From the NCBI GenBank assembly GCA_936450465.1, contig OW388296.1, positions 32,867,875 to 32,931,874 on the forward strand: a DNA stretch of 64,000 bases, read 5' to 3'. Shown in pieces: positions 33,306-45,489 of the stretch (its first letter is position 1; every line of letters starts with the position of its first letter). Made by a program: the position numbers and the translations under genes. The notes below the pieces were generated by a model. That model did no database searches, had not been told where the DNA came from, and saw only the letters and a list, made by a program, of their open reading frames with translations. Origin of the DNA: Gibbula magus. Taxonomy: Eukaryota > Mollusca > Gastropoda > Trochida > Trochidae.

Positions 33306-35481
33306 ATCCGAAATAACCATTCGATAGAACACAAGCTTATGAACATCTCAGCCAAGTGTTGTCCTGAAAAATGCAGTTTGAAGAAAGTTATTAGCCTCGC
33401 TGTCAAGTAATGTAGTTTGGGCTCGTCTTTGACTTAGAATAATTTCCGTGTTGTTGTGCCAAATTGGCTATACGACTCTCTGTAAGAGTGAATATATATT
33501 AAAAAGTAAGACAGATAGAGGAAATCCGAAATAGCCATTCGATAGAACACAAGGTAATGAACATCTCAGCCAAGTGTTGTCCTGAAATATGCAGTTTGAA
33601 GAAAGTTATTAGCCTCGCTGTCAAGTAATGTAGTTTGTGGTCTTTTTTGACTTAGAATAATTTCTGTGTTTTTGGGGCAAATTGGCTATGCGACTCTCTG
33701 TAAGAGTGAATATAGATTAAAAAGTAAGACAGATAGAGGAAATCCGAAATAACCATTCGATAGAACACAAGCTTATGAACATCTCAGCCAAGTGTTGTCC
33801 TGAAAAATGCAGTTTGAAGAAAGTTATTAGCCTCGCTGTCAAGTAATGTAGTTTGGGCTCGTCTTTGACTTAGAATAATTTCCGTGTTTTTGTGCCAAAT
33901 TGGCTATGCGACTCTCTGTAAGAGTGAATATAGATTAAAAAGTAAGACAGATAGAGGAAATCCGAAATAACCATTCGATAGAACACAAGGTAATGAACAT
34001 CTCAGCCAAGTTTGGTCCTGAAATATGCAGTTTGAAGAAAGTTATTAGCCTCGCTGTCAAGTAATGTAGTTTGTGGTCTTCTTTGACTTAGAATAATTTC
34101 CGTGTTTTTGTGCCAAATTGGCTATGCGACTCTCTGTAAGAGTGAATATAGATTAAAAAGTAAGACAGATAGAGGAAATCCGAAATAACCATTCGATAGA
34201 ACACAAGGTAATGAACATCTCAGCCAAGTTTGGTCCTGAAAAATGCAGTTTGAAGAAAGTTATTAGCCTCGCTGTCAAGTAATGTAGTTTGTGGTCTTCT
34301 TTGACTTAGAATAATTTCTGTGTTTTAGGGACAAATTGGCTCTGCGACTCTGTAAGAGTGAATATAGATTAAAAAGTAAGACAGATAGAGGAAATCCGAA
34401 ATAACCATTCGATAGAACACAAGGTTATGAACATCTCAGCCAAGTTTGGTCCTGAAATATGCAGTTTGAAGAAAGTTATTAGCCTCGCTGTCAAGTAATG
34501 TAGTTTGTGGTCTTCTTTGCATTAGAATAATTTCCGTGTTTTTCGGCCAAATTGGCTATGCGACATTCTGTAAGAGTGAATATAGATTAAAAAGTAAGAC
34601 AGATAGAGGAAATCCGAAATAACCATTCGATAGAACACAAGGTAATGAACATCTCAGCCAAGTTTGGTCCTGAAATTTGCAGTTTGAAGAAAGTTATAAG
34701 CCTCGCTGTCAAGTAATGTAGTTTGTGGTCTTCTTTGACTTAGAATAATTTCCGTGTTTTGGGGCCAAATTGGCTATGCGACTCTCTGTAAGAGTGAATA
34801 TAGATTAAAAAGTAAGACAGATAGAGGGAATCCGAAATAACCATTCGATAGAACACAAGGTTATGAACATCTCAGCAAAGTTTGGTCCTGAAATATGCAG
34901 TTTGAAGAAAGTTATTAGCCTCGCTGTCAAGTAATGTAGTTTGTGGTCTTCTTTGACTTAAAATAATTTCCGTGTTTTTGGGCCAAATTGGCTATGCGAC
35001 TCTCTGTAAAAGTGAATATAGATTAAAAAGTAAGACAGATAGAGGAAATCCGAAATAACCATTCGATAGAACACAAGGTAATGAACATCTCAGCCAAGTT
35101 TGGTCCTGAAATATGCAGTTTGAAGAAAGTTATTAGCCTCGCTGTCAAGTAATGTAGTTTGTGGTCTTCTTTGACTTAGAATAATTTCCGTGTTTTTGTG
35201 CCAAATTGGCTATGCGACTCTCTGTAAGAGTGGATATAGATTAAAAAGTAAGACAGATAGAGGGAATCCGAAATAACCATTCGATAGAACACAAGGTAAT
35301 GAACATCTCAGCCAAGTTTGGTCCTGAAATATGCAGTTTGAAGAAAGTTATTAGCCTCGCTGTCAAGTAATGTAGTTTGTGGTCTTCTTTGACTTAGAAT
35401 AATTTCTGTGTTTTTGGGACAAATTGGCTCTGCGACTCTGTAAGAGTGAATATAGATTAAAAAGTAAGACAGATAGAGGAA
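33306..35481 (+). repeat. Second 11-unit HOR, copy lacking h9
   Basis: Ten units, 2176 bp. I name the classes: h1 aagctt/gttgtgcc/ctatacg/gaatatatatt; h2 aatagcc/gtgttg/cttttttg/ggggcaaa; h3 aagctt/gggctcg/tttgtgcc; h4 ggtaatg/tttgtgcc; h5 tttagggac (216 bp); h6 gcattag/gacattc; h7 ttataagcc/ggggcc; h8 agcaaag/ttaaaata/gtaaaag; h9 cttagtcaagtttgatcc; h10 tttgtgcc/gtggatatag; h11 tttttgggac (216 bp). This copy runs h1-h8, h10, h11. Confidence 0.85.
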
Positions 35482-35915
35482 ATCCGAAATAACCATTCGA
35501 TAGAACACAAGCTTATGAACATCTCAGCCAAGTGTTGTCCTGAAAAATGCAGTTTGAAGAAAGTTATTAGCCTCGCTGTCAAGTAATGTAGTTTGGGCTC
35601 GTCTTTGACTTAGAATAATTTCCGTGTTGTTGTGCCAAATTGGCTATACGACTCTCTGTAAGAGTGAATATATATTAAAAAGTAAGACAGATAGAGGAAA
35701 TCCGAAATAGCCATTCGATAGAACACAAGGTTATGAACATCTCAGCCAAGTGTTGTCCTGAAATATGCAGTTTGAAGAAAGTTATTAGCCTCGCTGTCAA
35801 GTAATGTAGTTTGTGGTCTTCTTTGACTTAGAATAATTTCTGTGTTTTTGGGACAAATTGGCTCTGCGACTCTGTAAGAGTGAATATAGATTAAAAAGTA
35901 AGACAGATAGAGGAA
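35482..35915 (+). repeat. Two-unit HOR remnant with h2/h11 chimera
   Basis: Unit 35482 is h1. Unit 35700-35915 begins as h2 (aatagcc, gtgttg) and ends as h11 (gtggtcttctttg, tttttgggac, 216 bp), so eight or nine units are missing in one step. The switch lies between about 35760 and 35825, in sequence shared by the two classes. This is what an unequal crossover between out-of-phase HOR copies would leave. Confidence 0.82.
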
Positions 35916-38309
35916 ATCCGAAATAACCATTCGATAGAACACAAGCTTATGAACATCTCAGCCAAGTGTTGTCCTGAAAAATGCAGTTTGAAGAAAGTTA
36001 TTAGCATCGCTGTCAAGTAATGTAGTTTGGGCTCGTCTTTGACTTAGAATAATTTCCGTGTTGTTGTGCCAAATTGGCTATACGACTCTCTGTAAGAGTG
36101 AATATATATTAAAAAGTAAGACAGATAGAGGAAATCCGAAATAGCCATTCGATAGAACACAAGGTAATGAACATCTCAGCCAAGTGTTGTCCTGAAATAT
36201 GCAGTTTGAAGAAAGTTATTAGCCTCGCTGTCAAGTAATGTAGTTTGTGGTCTTTTTTGACTTAGAATAATTTCTGTGTTTTTGGGGCAAATTGGCTATG
36301 CGACTCTCTGTAAGAGTGAATATAGATTAAAAAGTAAGACAGATAGAGGAAATCCGAAATAACCATTCGATAGAACACAAGCTTATGAACATCTCAGCCA
36401 AGTGTTGTCCTGAAAAATGCAGTTTGAAGAAAGTTATTAGCCTCGCTGTCAAGTAATGTAGTTTGGGCTCGTCTTTGACTTAGAATAATTTCAGTGTTTT
36501 TGTGCCAAATTGGCTATGCGACTCTCTGTAAGAGTGAATATAGATTAAAAAGTAAGACAGATAGAGGAAATCCGAAATAACCATTCGATAGAACACAAGG
36601 TAATGAACATCTCAGCCAAGTTTGGTCCTGAAATATGCAGTTTGAAGAAAGTTATTAGCCTCGCTGTCAAGTAATGTAGTTTGTGGTCTTCTTTGACTTA
36701 GAATAATTTCCGTGTTTTTGTGCCAAATTGGCTATGCGACTCTCTGTAAGAGTGAATATAGATTAAAAAGTAAGACAGATAGAGGAAATCCGAAATAACC
36801 ATTCGATAGAACACAAGGTAATGAACATCTCAGCCAAGTTTGGTCCTGAAATATGCAGTTTGAAGAAAGTTATTAGCCTCGCTGTCAAGTAATGTAGTTT
36901 GTGGTCTTCTTTGACTTAGAATAATTTCTGTGTTTTTGGGACAAATTGGCTCTGCGACTCTGTAAGAGTGAATATAGATTAAAAAGTAAGACAGATAGAG
37001 GAAATCCGAAATAACCATTCGATAGAACACAAGGTAATGAACATCTCAGCCAAGTTTGGTCCTGAAATATGCAGTTTGAAGAAAGTTATTAGCCTCGCTG
37101 TCAAGTAATGTAGTTTGTGGTCTTCTTTGCATTAGAATAATTTCCGTGTTTTTCGGCCAAATTGGCTATGCGACATTCTGTAAGAGTGAATATAGATTAA
37201 AAAGTAAGACAGATAGAGGAAATCCGAAATAACCATTCGATAGAACACAAGGTAATGAACATCTCAGCCAAGTTTGGTCCTGAAATTTGCAGTTTGAAGA
37301 AAGTTATAAGCCTCGCTGTCAAGTAATGTAGTTTGTGGTCTTCTTTGACTTAGAATAATTTCCGTGTTTTGGGGCCAAATTGGCTATGCGACTCTCTGTA
37401 AGAGTGAATATAGATTAAAAAGTAAGACAGATAGAGGGAATCCGAAATAACCATTCGATAGAACACAAGGTTATGAACATCTCAGCCAAGTTTGGTCCTG
37501 AAATATGCAGTTTGAAGAAAGTTATTAGCCTCGCTGTCAAGTAATGTAGTTTGTGGTCTTCTTTGACTTAAAATAATTTCCGTGTTTTTGGGCCAAATTG
37601 GCTATGCGACTCTCTGTAAAAGTGAATATAGATTAAAAAGTAAGACAGATAGAGGAAATCCGAAATAACCATTCGATAGAACACAAGGTTATGAACATCT
37701 TAGTCAAGTTTGATCCTGAAATATGCAGTTTGAAGAAAGTTATTAGCCTCGCTGTCAAGTAAAGTAGTTTGTGGTCTTCTTTGACTTAGAATAATTTCTG
37801 TGTTTTTGGGCCAAATTGGCTATGCGACTCTCTGTAAGAGTGAATATAGATTAAAAAGTAAGACAGATAGAGGAAATCCGAAATAACCATTCGATAGAAC
37901 ACAAGGTAATGAACATCTCAGCCAAGTTTGGTCCTGAAATATGCAGTTTGAAGAAAGTTATTAGCCTCGCTGTCAAGTAATGTAGTTTGTGGTCTTCTTT
38001 GACTTAGAATAATTTCCGTGTTTTTGTGCCAAATTGGCTATGCGACTCTCTGTAAGAGTGGATATAGATTAAAAAGTAAGACAGATAGAGGGAATCCGAA
38101 ATAACCATTCGATAGAACACAAGGTAATGAACATCTCAGCCAAGTTTGGTCCTGAAATATGCAGTTTGAAGAAAGTTATTAGCCTCGCTGTCAAGTAATG
38201 TAGTTTGTGGTCTTCTTTGACTTAGAATAATTTCTGTGTTTTTGGGACAAATTGGCTCTGCGACTCTGTAAGAGTGAATATAGATTAAAAAGTAAGACAG
38301 ATAGAGGAA
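35916..38309 (+). repeat. Second 11-unit HOR, complete copy
   Basis: Eleven units, 2394 bp, in the order h1 to h11. The h5 position (36788) carries tttttgggac rather than tttagggac, h8 (37440) has gccaag rather than agcaaag, and h6 (37004) has ggtaatg. This is the only copy in the window where all eleven classes appear once, in order. The h9 unit at 37658 is the first in the window. Confidence 0.83.
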
Positions 38310-41300
38310 ATCCGAAATAACCATTCGATAGAACACAAGCTTATGAACATCTCAGCCAAGTGTTGTCCTGAAAAATGCAGTTTGAAGAAAGTTATTAGCC
38401 TCGCTGTCAAGTAATGTAGTTTGGGCTCGTCTTTGACTTAGAATAATTTCCGTGTTGTTGTGCCAAATTGGCTATACGACTCTCTGTAAGAGTGAATATA
38501 TATTAAAAAGTAAGACAGATAGAGGAAATCCGAAATATCCATTCGATAGAACACAAGGTAATGAACATCTCAGCCAAGTGTTGTCCTGAAATATGCAGTT
38601 TGAAGAAAGTTATTAGCCTCGCTGTCAAGTAATGTAGTTTGTGGTCTTTTTTGACTTAGAATAATTTCTGTGTTTTTGGGGCAAATTGGCTATGCGACTC
38701 TCTGTAAGAGTGAATATAGATTGAAAAGTAAGACAGATAGAGGAAATCCGAAATAACCATTCGATAGAACACAAGCTTATGAACATCTCAGCCAAGTGTT
38801 GTCCTGAAAAATGCAGTTTGAAGAAAGTTATTAGCCTCGCTGTCAAGTAATGTAGTTTGGGCTCGTCTTTGACTTAGAATAATTTCCGTGTTTTTGTGCC
38901 AAATTGGCTATGCGACTCTCTGTAAGAGTGAATATAGATTAAAAAGTAAGACAGATAGAGGAAATCCGAAATAACCATTCGATAGAACACAAGGTAATGA
39001 ACATCTCAGCCAAGTTTGGTCCTGAAATATGCAGTTTGAAGAAAGTTATTAGCCTCGCTGTCAAGTAATGTAGTTTGTGGTCTTCTTTGACTTAGAATAA
39101 TTTCTGTGTTTTAGGGACAAATTGGCTCTGCGACTCTGCAAGAGTGAATATAGATTAAAAAGTAAGACAGATAGAGGAAATCCGAAATAACCATTCGATA
39201 GAACACAAGGTTATGAACATCTCAGCCAAGTTTGGTCCTGAAATATGCAGTTTGAAGAAAGTTATTAGCCTCGCTGTCAAGTAATGTAGTTTGTGGTCTT
39301 CTTTGCATTAGAATAATTTCCGTGTTTTTCGGCCAAATTGGCTATGCGACATTCTGTAAGAGTGAATATAGATTAAAAAGTAAGACAGATAGAGGAAATC
39401 CGAAATAACCATTCGATAGAACACAAGGTAATGAACATCTCAGCCAAGTTTGGTCCTGAAATTTGCAGTTTGAAGAAAGTTATAAGCCTCGCTGTCAAGT
39501 AATGTAGTTTGTGGTCTTCTTTGACTTAGAATAATTTCCGTGTTTTGGGGCCAAATTGGCTATGCGACTCTCTGTAAGAGTGAATATAGATTAAAAAGTA
39601 AGACAGATAGAGGGAATCCGAAATAACCATTCGATAGAACACAAGGTTATGAACATCTCAGCAAAGTTTGGTCCTGAAATATGCAGTTTGAAGAAAGTTA
39701 TTAGCCTCGCTGTCAAGTAATGTAGTTTGTGGTCTTCTTTGACTTAAAATAATTTCCGTGTTTTTGGGCCAAATTGGCTATGCGACTCTCTGTAAAAGTG
39801 AATATAGATTAAAAAGTAAGACAGATAGAGGAAATCCGAAATAACCATTCGATAGAACACAAGGTTATGAACATCTTAGTCAAGTTTGATCCTGAAATAT
39901 GCAGTTTGAAGAAAGTTATTAGCCTCGCTGTCAAGTAAAGTAGTTTGTGGTCTTCTTTGACTTAGAATAATTTCTGTGTTTTAGGGACAAATTGGCTCTG
40001 CGACTCTGTAAGAGTGAATATAGATTAAAAAGTAAGACAGATAGAGGAAATCCGAAATAACCATTCGATAGAACACAAGGTTATGAACATCTCAGCCAAG
40101 TTTGGTCCTGAAATATGCAGTTTGAAGAAAGTTATTAGCCTCGCTGTCAAGTAATGTAGTTTGTGGTCTTCTTTGCATTAGAATAATTTCCGTGTTTTTC
40201 GGCCAAATTGGCTATGCGACATTCTGTAAGAGTGAATATAGATTAAAAAGTAAGACAGATAGAGGAAATCCGAAATAACCATTCGATAGAACACAAGGTA
40301 ATGAACATCTCAGCCAAGTTTGGTCCTGAAATTTGCAGTTTGAAGAAAGTTATAAGCCTCGCTGTCAAGTAATGTAGTTTGTGGTCTTCTTTGACTTAGA
40401 ATAATTTCCGTGTTTTGGGGCCAAATTGGCTATGCGACTCTCTGTAAGAGTGAATATAGATTAAAAAGTAAGACAGATAGAGGGAATCCGAAATAACCAT
40501 TCGATAGAACACAAGGTTATGAACATCTCAGCAAAGTTTGGTCCTGAAATATGCAGTTTGAAGAAAGTTATTAGCCTCGCTGTCAAGTAATGTAGTTTGT
40601 GGTCTTCTTTGACTTAAAATAATTTCCGTGTTTTTGGGCCAAATTGGCTATGCGACTCTCTGTAAAAGTGAATATAGATTAAAAAGTAAGACAGATAGAG
40701 GAAATCCGAAATAACCATTCGATAGAACACAAGGTTATGAACATCTTAGTCAAGTTTGATCCTGAAATATGCAGTTTGAAGAAAGTTATTAGCCTCGCTG
40801 TCAAGTAAAGTAGTTTGTGGTCTTCTTTGACTTAGAATAATTTCTGTGTTTTTGGGCCAAATTGGCTATGCGACTCTCTGTAAGAGTGAATATAGATTAA
40901 AAAGTAAGACAGATAGAGGAAATCCGAAATAACCATTCGATAGAACACAAGGTAATGAACATCTCAGCCAAGTTTGGTCCTGAAATATGCAGTTTGAAGA
41001 AAGTTATTAGCCTCGCTGTCAAGTAATGTAGTTTGTGGTCTTCTTTGACTTAGAATAATTTCCGTGTTTTTGTGCCAAATTGGCTATGCGACTCTCTGTA
41101 AGAGTGGATATAGATTAAAAAGTAAGACAGATAGAGGGAATCCGAAATAACCATTCGATAGAACACAAGGTAATGAACATCTCAGCCAAGTTTGGTCCTG
41201 AAATATGCAGTTTGAAGAAAGTTATTAGCCTCGCTGTCAAGTAATGTAGTTTGTGGTCTTCTTTGACTTAGAATAATTTCTGTGTTTTTGGGACAAATTG

Positions 41301-41355
41301 GCTCTGCGACTCTGTAAGAGTGAATATAGATTCAAAAGTAAGACAGATAGAGGAA
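38310..41355 (+). repeat. Second 11-unit HOR, 14-unit version
   Basis: Fourteen units, 3046 bp: h1, h2, h3, h5, h6, h7, h8, an h9/h5 chimera (39834-40049), h6, h7, h8, h9, h10, h11. h4 is absent and the h6-h9 part is present twice; 39111-39980 and 39981-40850 agree at an offset of 870 bp, apart from ctctgcaag (near 39133) against ctctgtaag, until h9 resumes its normal end. The chimera joins aaagtag of h9 to tttagggac of h5. Confidence 0.83.
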
Positions 41356-43531
41356 ATCCGAAATAACCATTCGATAGAACACAAGCTTATGAACATCTCA
41401 GCCAAGTGTTGTCCTGAAAAATGCAGTTTGAAGAAAGTTATTAGCCTCGCTGTCAAGTAATGTAGTTTGGGCTCGTCTTTGACTTAGAATAATTTCCGTG
41501 TTGTTGTGCCAAATTGGCTATACGACTCTCTGTAAGAGTGAATATATATTAAAAAGTAAGACAGATAGAGGAAATCCGAAATAGCCATTCGATAGAACAC
41601 AAGGTAATGAACATCTCAGCCAAGTGTTGTCCTGAAATATGCAGTTTGAAGAAAGTTATTAGCCTCGCTGTCAAGTAATGTAGTTTGTGGTCTTTTTTGA
41701 CTTAGAATAATTTCTGTGTTTTTGGGGCAAATTGGCTATGCGACTCTCTGTAAGAGTGAATATAGATTAAAAAGTAAGACAGATAGAGGAAATCCGAAAT
41801 AACCATTCGATAGAACACAAGCTTATGAACATCTCAGCCAAGTGTTGTCCTGAAAAATGCAGTTTGAAGAAAGTTATTAGCCTCGCTGTCAAGTAATGTA
41901 GTTTGGGCTCGTCTTTGACTTAGAATAATTTCCGTGTTTTTGTGCCAAATTGGCTATGCGACTCTCTGTAAGAGTGAATATAGATTAAAAAGTAAGACAG
42001 ATAGAGGAAATCCGAAATAACCATTCGATAGAACACAAGGTAATGAACATCTCAGCCAAGTTTGGTCCTGAAATATGCAGTTTGAAGAAAGTTATTAGCC
42101 TCGCTGTCAAGTAATGTAGTTTGTGGTCTTCTTTGACTTAGAATAATTTCCGTGTTTTTGTGCCAAATTGGCTATGCGACTCTCTGTAAGAGTGAATATA
42201 GATTAAAAAGTAAGACAGATAGAGGAAATCCGAAATAACCATTCGATAGAACACAAGGTAATGAACATCTCAGCCAAGTTTGGTCCTGAAATATGCAGTT
42301 TGAAGAAAGTTATTAGCCTCGCTGTCAAGTAATGTAGTTTGTGGTCTTCTTTGACTTAGAATAATTTCTGTGTTTTAGGGACAAATTGGCTCTGCGACTC
42401 TGTAAGAGTGAATATAGATTAAAAAGTAAGACAGATAGAGGAAATCCGAAATAACCATTCGATAGAACACAAGGTTATGAACATCTCAGCCAAGTTTGGT
42501 CCTGAAATATGCAGTTTGAAGAAAGTTATTAGCCTCGCTGTCAAGTAATGTAGTTTGTGGTCTTCTTTGCATTAGAATAATTTCCGTGTTTTTCGGCCAA
42601 ATTGGCTATGCGACATTCTGTAAGAGTGAATATAGATTAAAAAGTAAGACAGATAGAGGAAATCCGAAATAACCATTCGATAGAACACAAGGTAATGAAC
42701 ATCTCAGCAAAGTTTGGTCCTGAAATATGCAGTTTGAAGAAAGTTATTAGCCTCGCTGTCAAGTAATGTAGTTTGTGGTCTTCTTTGACTTAAAATAATT
42801 TCCGTGTTTTTGGGCCAAATTGGCTATGCGACTCTCTGTAAAAGTGAATATAGATTAAAAAGTAAGACAGATAGAGGAAATCCGAAATAACCATTCGATA
42901 GAACACAAGGTTATGAACATCTTAGTCAAGTTTGATCCTGAAATATGCAGTTTGAAGAAAGTTATTAGCCTCGCTGTCAAGTAAAGTAGTTTGTGGTCTT
43001 CTTTGACTTAGAATAATTTCTGTGTTTTTGGGCCAAATTGGCTATGCGACTCTCTGTAAGAGTGAATATAGATTAAAAAGTAAGACAGATAGAGGAAATC
43101 CGAAATAACCATTCGATAGAACACAAGGTAATGAACATCTCAGCCAAGTTTGGTCCTGAAATATGCAGTTTGAAGAAAGTTATTAGCCTCGCTGTCAAGT
43201 AATGTAGTTTGTGGTCTTCTTTGACTTAGAATAATTTCCGTGTTTTTGTGCCAAATTGGCTATGCGACTCTCTGTAAGAGTGGATATAGATTAAAAAGTA
43301 AGACAGATAGAGGGAATCCGAAATAACCATTCGATAGAACACAAGGTAATGAACATCTCAGCCAAGTTTGGTCCTGAAATATGCAGTTTGAAGAAAGTTA
43401 TTAGCCTCGCTGTCAAGTAATGTAGTTTGTGGTCTTCTTTGACTTAGAATAATTTCTGTGTTTTTGGGACAAATTGGCTCTGCGACTCTGTAAGAGTGAA
43501 TATAGATTCAAAAGTAAGACAGATAGAGGAA
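41356..43531 (+). repeat. Second 11-unit HOR, 10-unit copy with h7/h8 fusion
   Basis: Ten units, 2176 bp. h7 is missing because unit 42662-42879 is a chimera: it has ggtaatg of h7 on the left and agcaaag of h8 on the right. The exchange must lie in the 14 shared bases 42695-42708. The last unit carries 'gattcaaaag' (near 43509), also present in the previous copy (near 41333) but not elsewhere. Confidence 0.87.
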
Positions 43532-45489
43532 ATCCGAAATAACCATTCGATAGAACACAAGCTTATGAACATCTCAGCCAAGTGTTGTCCTGAAAAATGC
43601 AGTTTGAAGAAAGTTATTAGCCTCGCTGTCAAGTAATGTAGTTTGGGCTCGTCTTTGACTTAGAATAATTTCCGTGTTGTTGTGCCAAATTGGCTATACG
43701 ACTCTCTGTAAGAGTGAATATATATTAAAAAGTAAGACAGATAGAGGAAATCCGAAATAGCCATTCGATAGAACACAAGGTAATGAACATCTCAGCCAAG
43801 TGTTGTCCTGAAATATGCAGTTTGAAGAAAGTTATTAGCCTCGCTGTCAAGTAATGTAGTTTGTGGTCTTTTTTGACTTAGAATAATTTCTGTGTTTTTG
43901 GGGCAAATTGGCTATGCGACTCTCTGTAAGAGTGAATATAGATTAAAAAGTAAGACAGATAGAGGAAATCCGAAATAACCATTCGATAGAACACAAGCTT
44001 ATGAACATCTCAGCCAAGTGTTGTCCTGAAAAATGCAGTTTGAAGAAAGTTATTAGCCTCGCTGTCAAGTAATGTAGTTTGGGCTCGTCTTTGACTTAGA
44101 ATAATTTCCGTGTTTTTGTGCCAAATTGGCTATGCGACTCTCTGTAAGAGTGAATATAGATTAAAAAGTAAGACAGATAGAGGAAATCCGAAATAACCAT
44201 TCGATAGAACACAAGGTAATGAACATCTCAGCCAAGTTTGGTCCTGAAATATGCAGTTTGAAGAAAGTTATTAGCCTCGCTGTCAAGTAATGTAGTTTGT
44301 GGTCTTCTTTGACTTAGAATAATTTCCGTGTTTTTGTGCCAAATTGGCTATGCGACTCTCTGTAAGAGTGAATATAGATTAAAAAGTAAGACAGATAGAG
44401 GAAATCCGAAATAACCATTCGATAGAACACAAGGTAATGAACATCTCAGCCAAGTTTGGTCCTGAAATATGCAGTTTGAAGAAAGTTATTAGCCTCGCTG
44501 TCAAGTAATGTAGTTTGTGGTCTTCTTTGACTTAGAATAATTTCTGTGTTTTAGGGACAAATTGGCTCTGCGACTCTGTAAGAGTGAATATAGATTAAAA
44601 AGTAAGACAGATAGAGGAAATCCGAAATAACCATTCGATAGAACACAAGGTTATGAACATCTCAGCCAAGTTTGGTCCTGAAATATGCAGTTTGAAGAAA
44701 GTTATTAGCCTCGCTGTCAAGTAATGTAGTTTGTGGTCTTCTTTGCATTAGAATAATTTCCGTGTTTTTCGGCCAAATTGGCTATGCGACATTCTGTAAG
44801 AGTGAATATAGATTAAAAAGTAAGACAGATAGAGGAAATCCGAAATAACCATTCGATAGAACACAAGGTAATGAACATCTCAGCAAAGTTTGGTCCTGAA
44901 ATATGCAGTTTGAAGAAAGTTATTAGCCTCGCTGTCAAGTAATGTAGTTTGTGGTCTTCTTTGACTTAAAATAATTTCCGTGTTTTTGGGCCAAATTGGC
45001 TATGCGACTCTCTGTAAAAGTGAATATAGATTAAAAAGTAAGACAGATAGAGGAAATCCGAAATAACCATTCGATAGAACACAAGGTTATGAACATCTTA
45101 GTCAAGTTTGATCCTGAAATATGCAGTTTGAAGAAAGTTATTAGCCTCGCTGTCAAGTAAAGTAGTTTGTGGTCTTCTTTGACTTAGAATAATTTCTGTG
45201 TTTTTGGGCCAAATTGGCTATGCGACTCTCTGTAAGAGTGAATATAGATTAAAAAGTAAGACAGATAGAGGAAATCCGAAATAACCATTCGATAGAACAC
45301 AAGGTAATGAACATCTCAGCCAAGTTTGGTCCTGAAATATGCAGTTTGAAGAAAGTTATTAGCCTCGCTGTCAAGTAATGTAGTTTGTGGTCTTCTTTGA
45401 CTTAGAATAATTTCTGTGTTTTTGGGACAAATTGGCTCTGCGACTCTGTAAGAGTGAATATAGATTAAAAAGTAAGACAGATAGAGGAA
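43532..45489 (+). repeat. Second 11-unit HOR, 9-unit copy
   Basis: Nine units, 1958 bp. The h7/h8 fusion of the preceding copy is present again (44838), and h10 is also missing: h9 at 45056 is followed directly by an h11-type unit at 45274-45489. Copies 41356 and 43532 otherwise match at an offset of 2176 bp. The shared fusion shows that it arose before this duplication. Confidence 0.85.
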
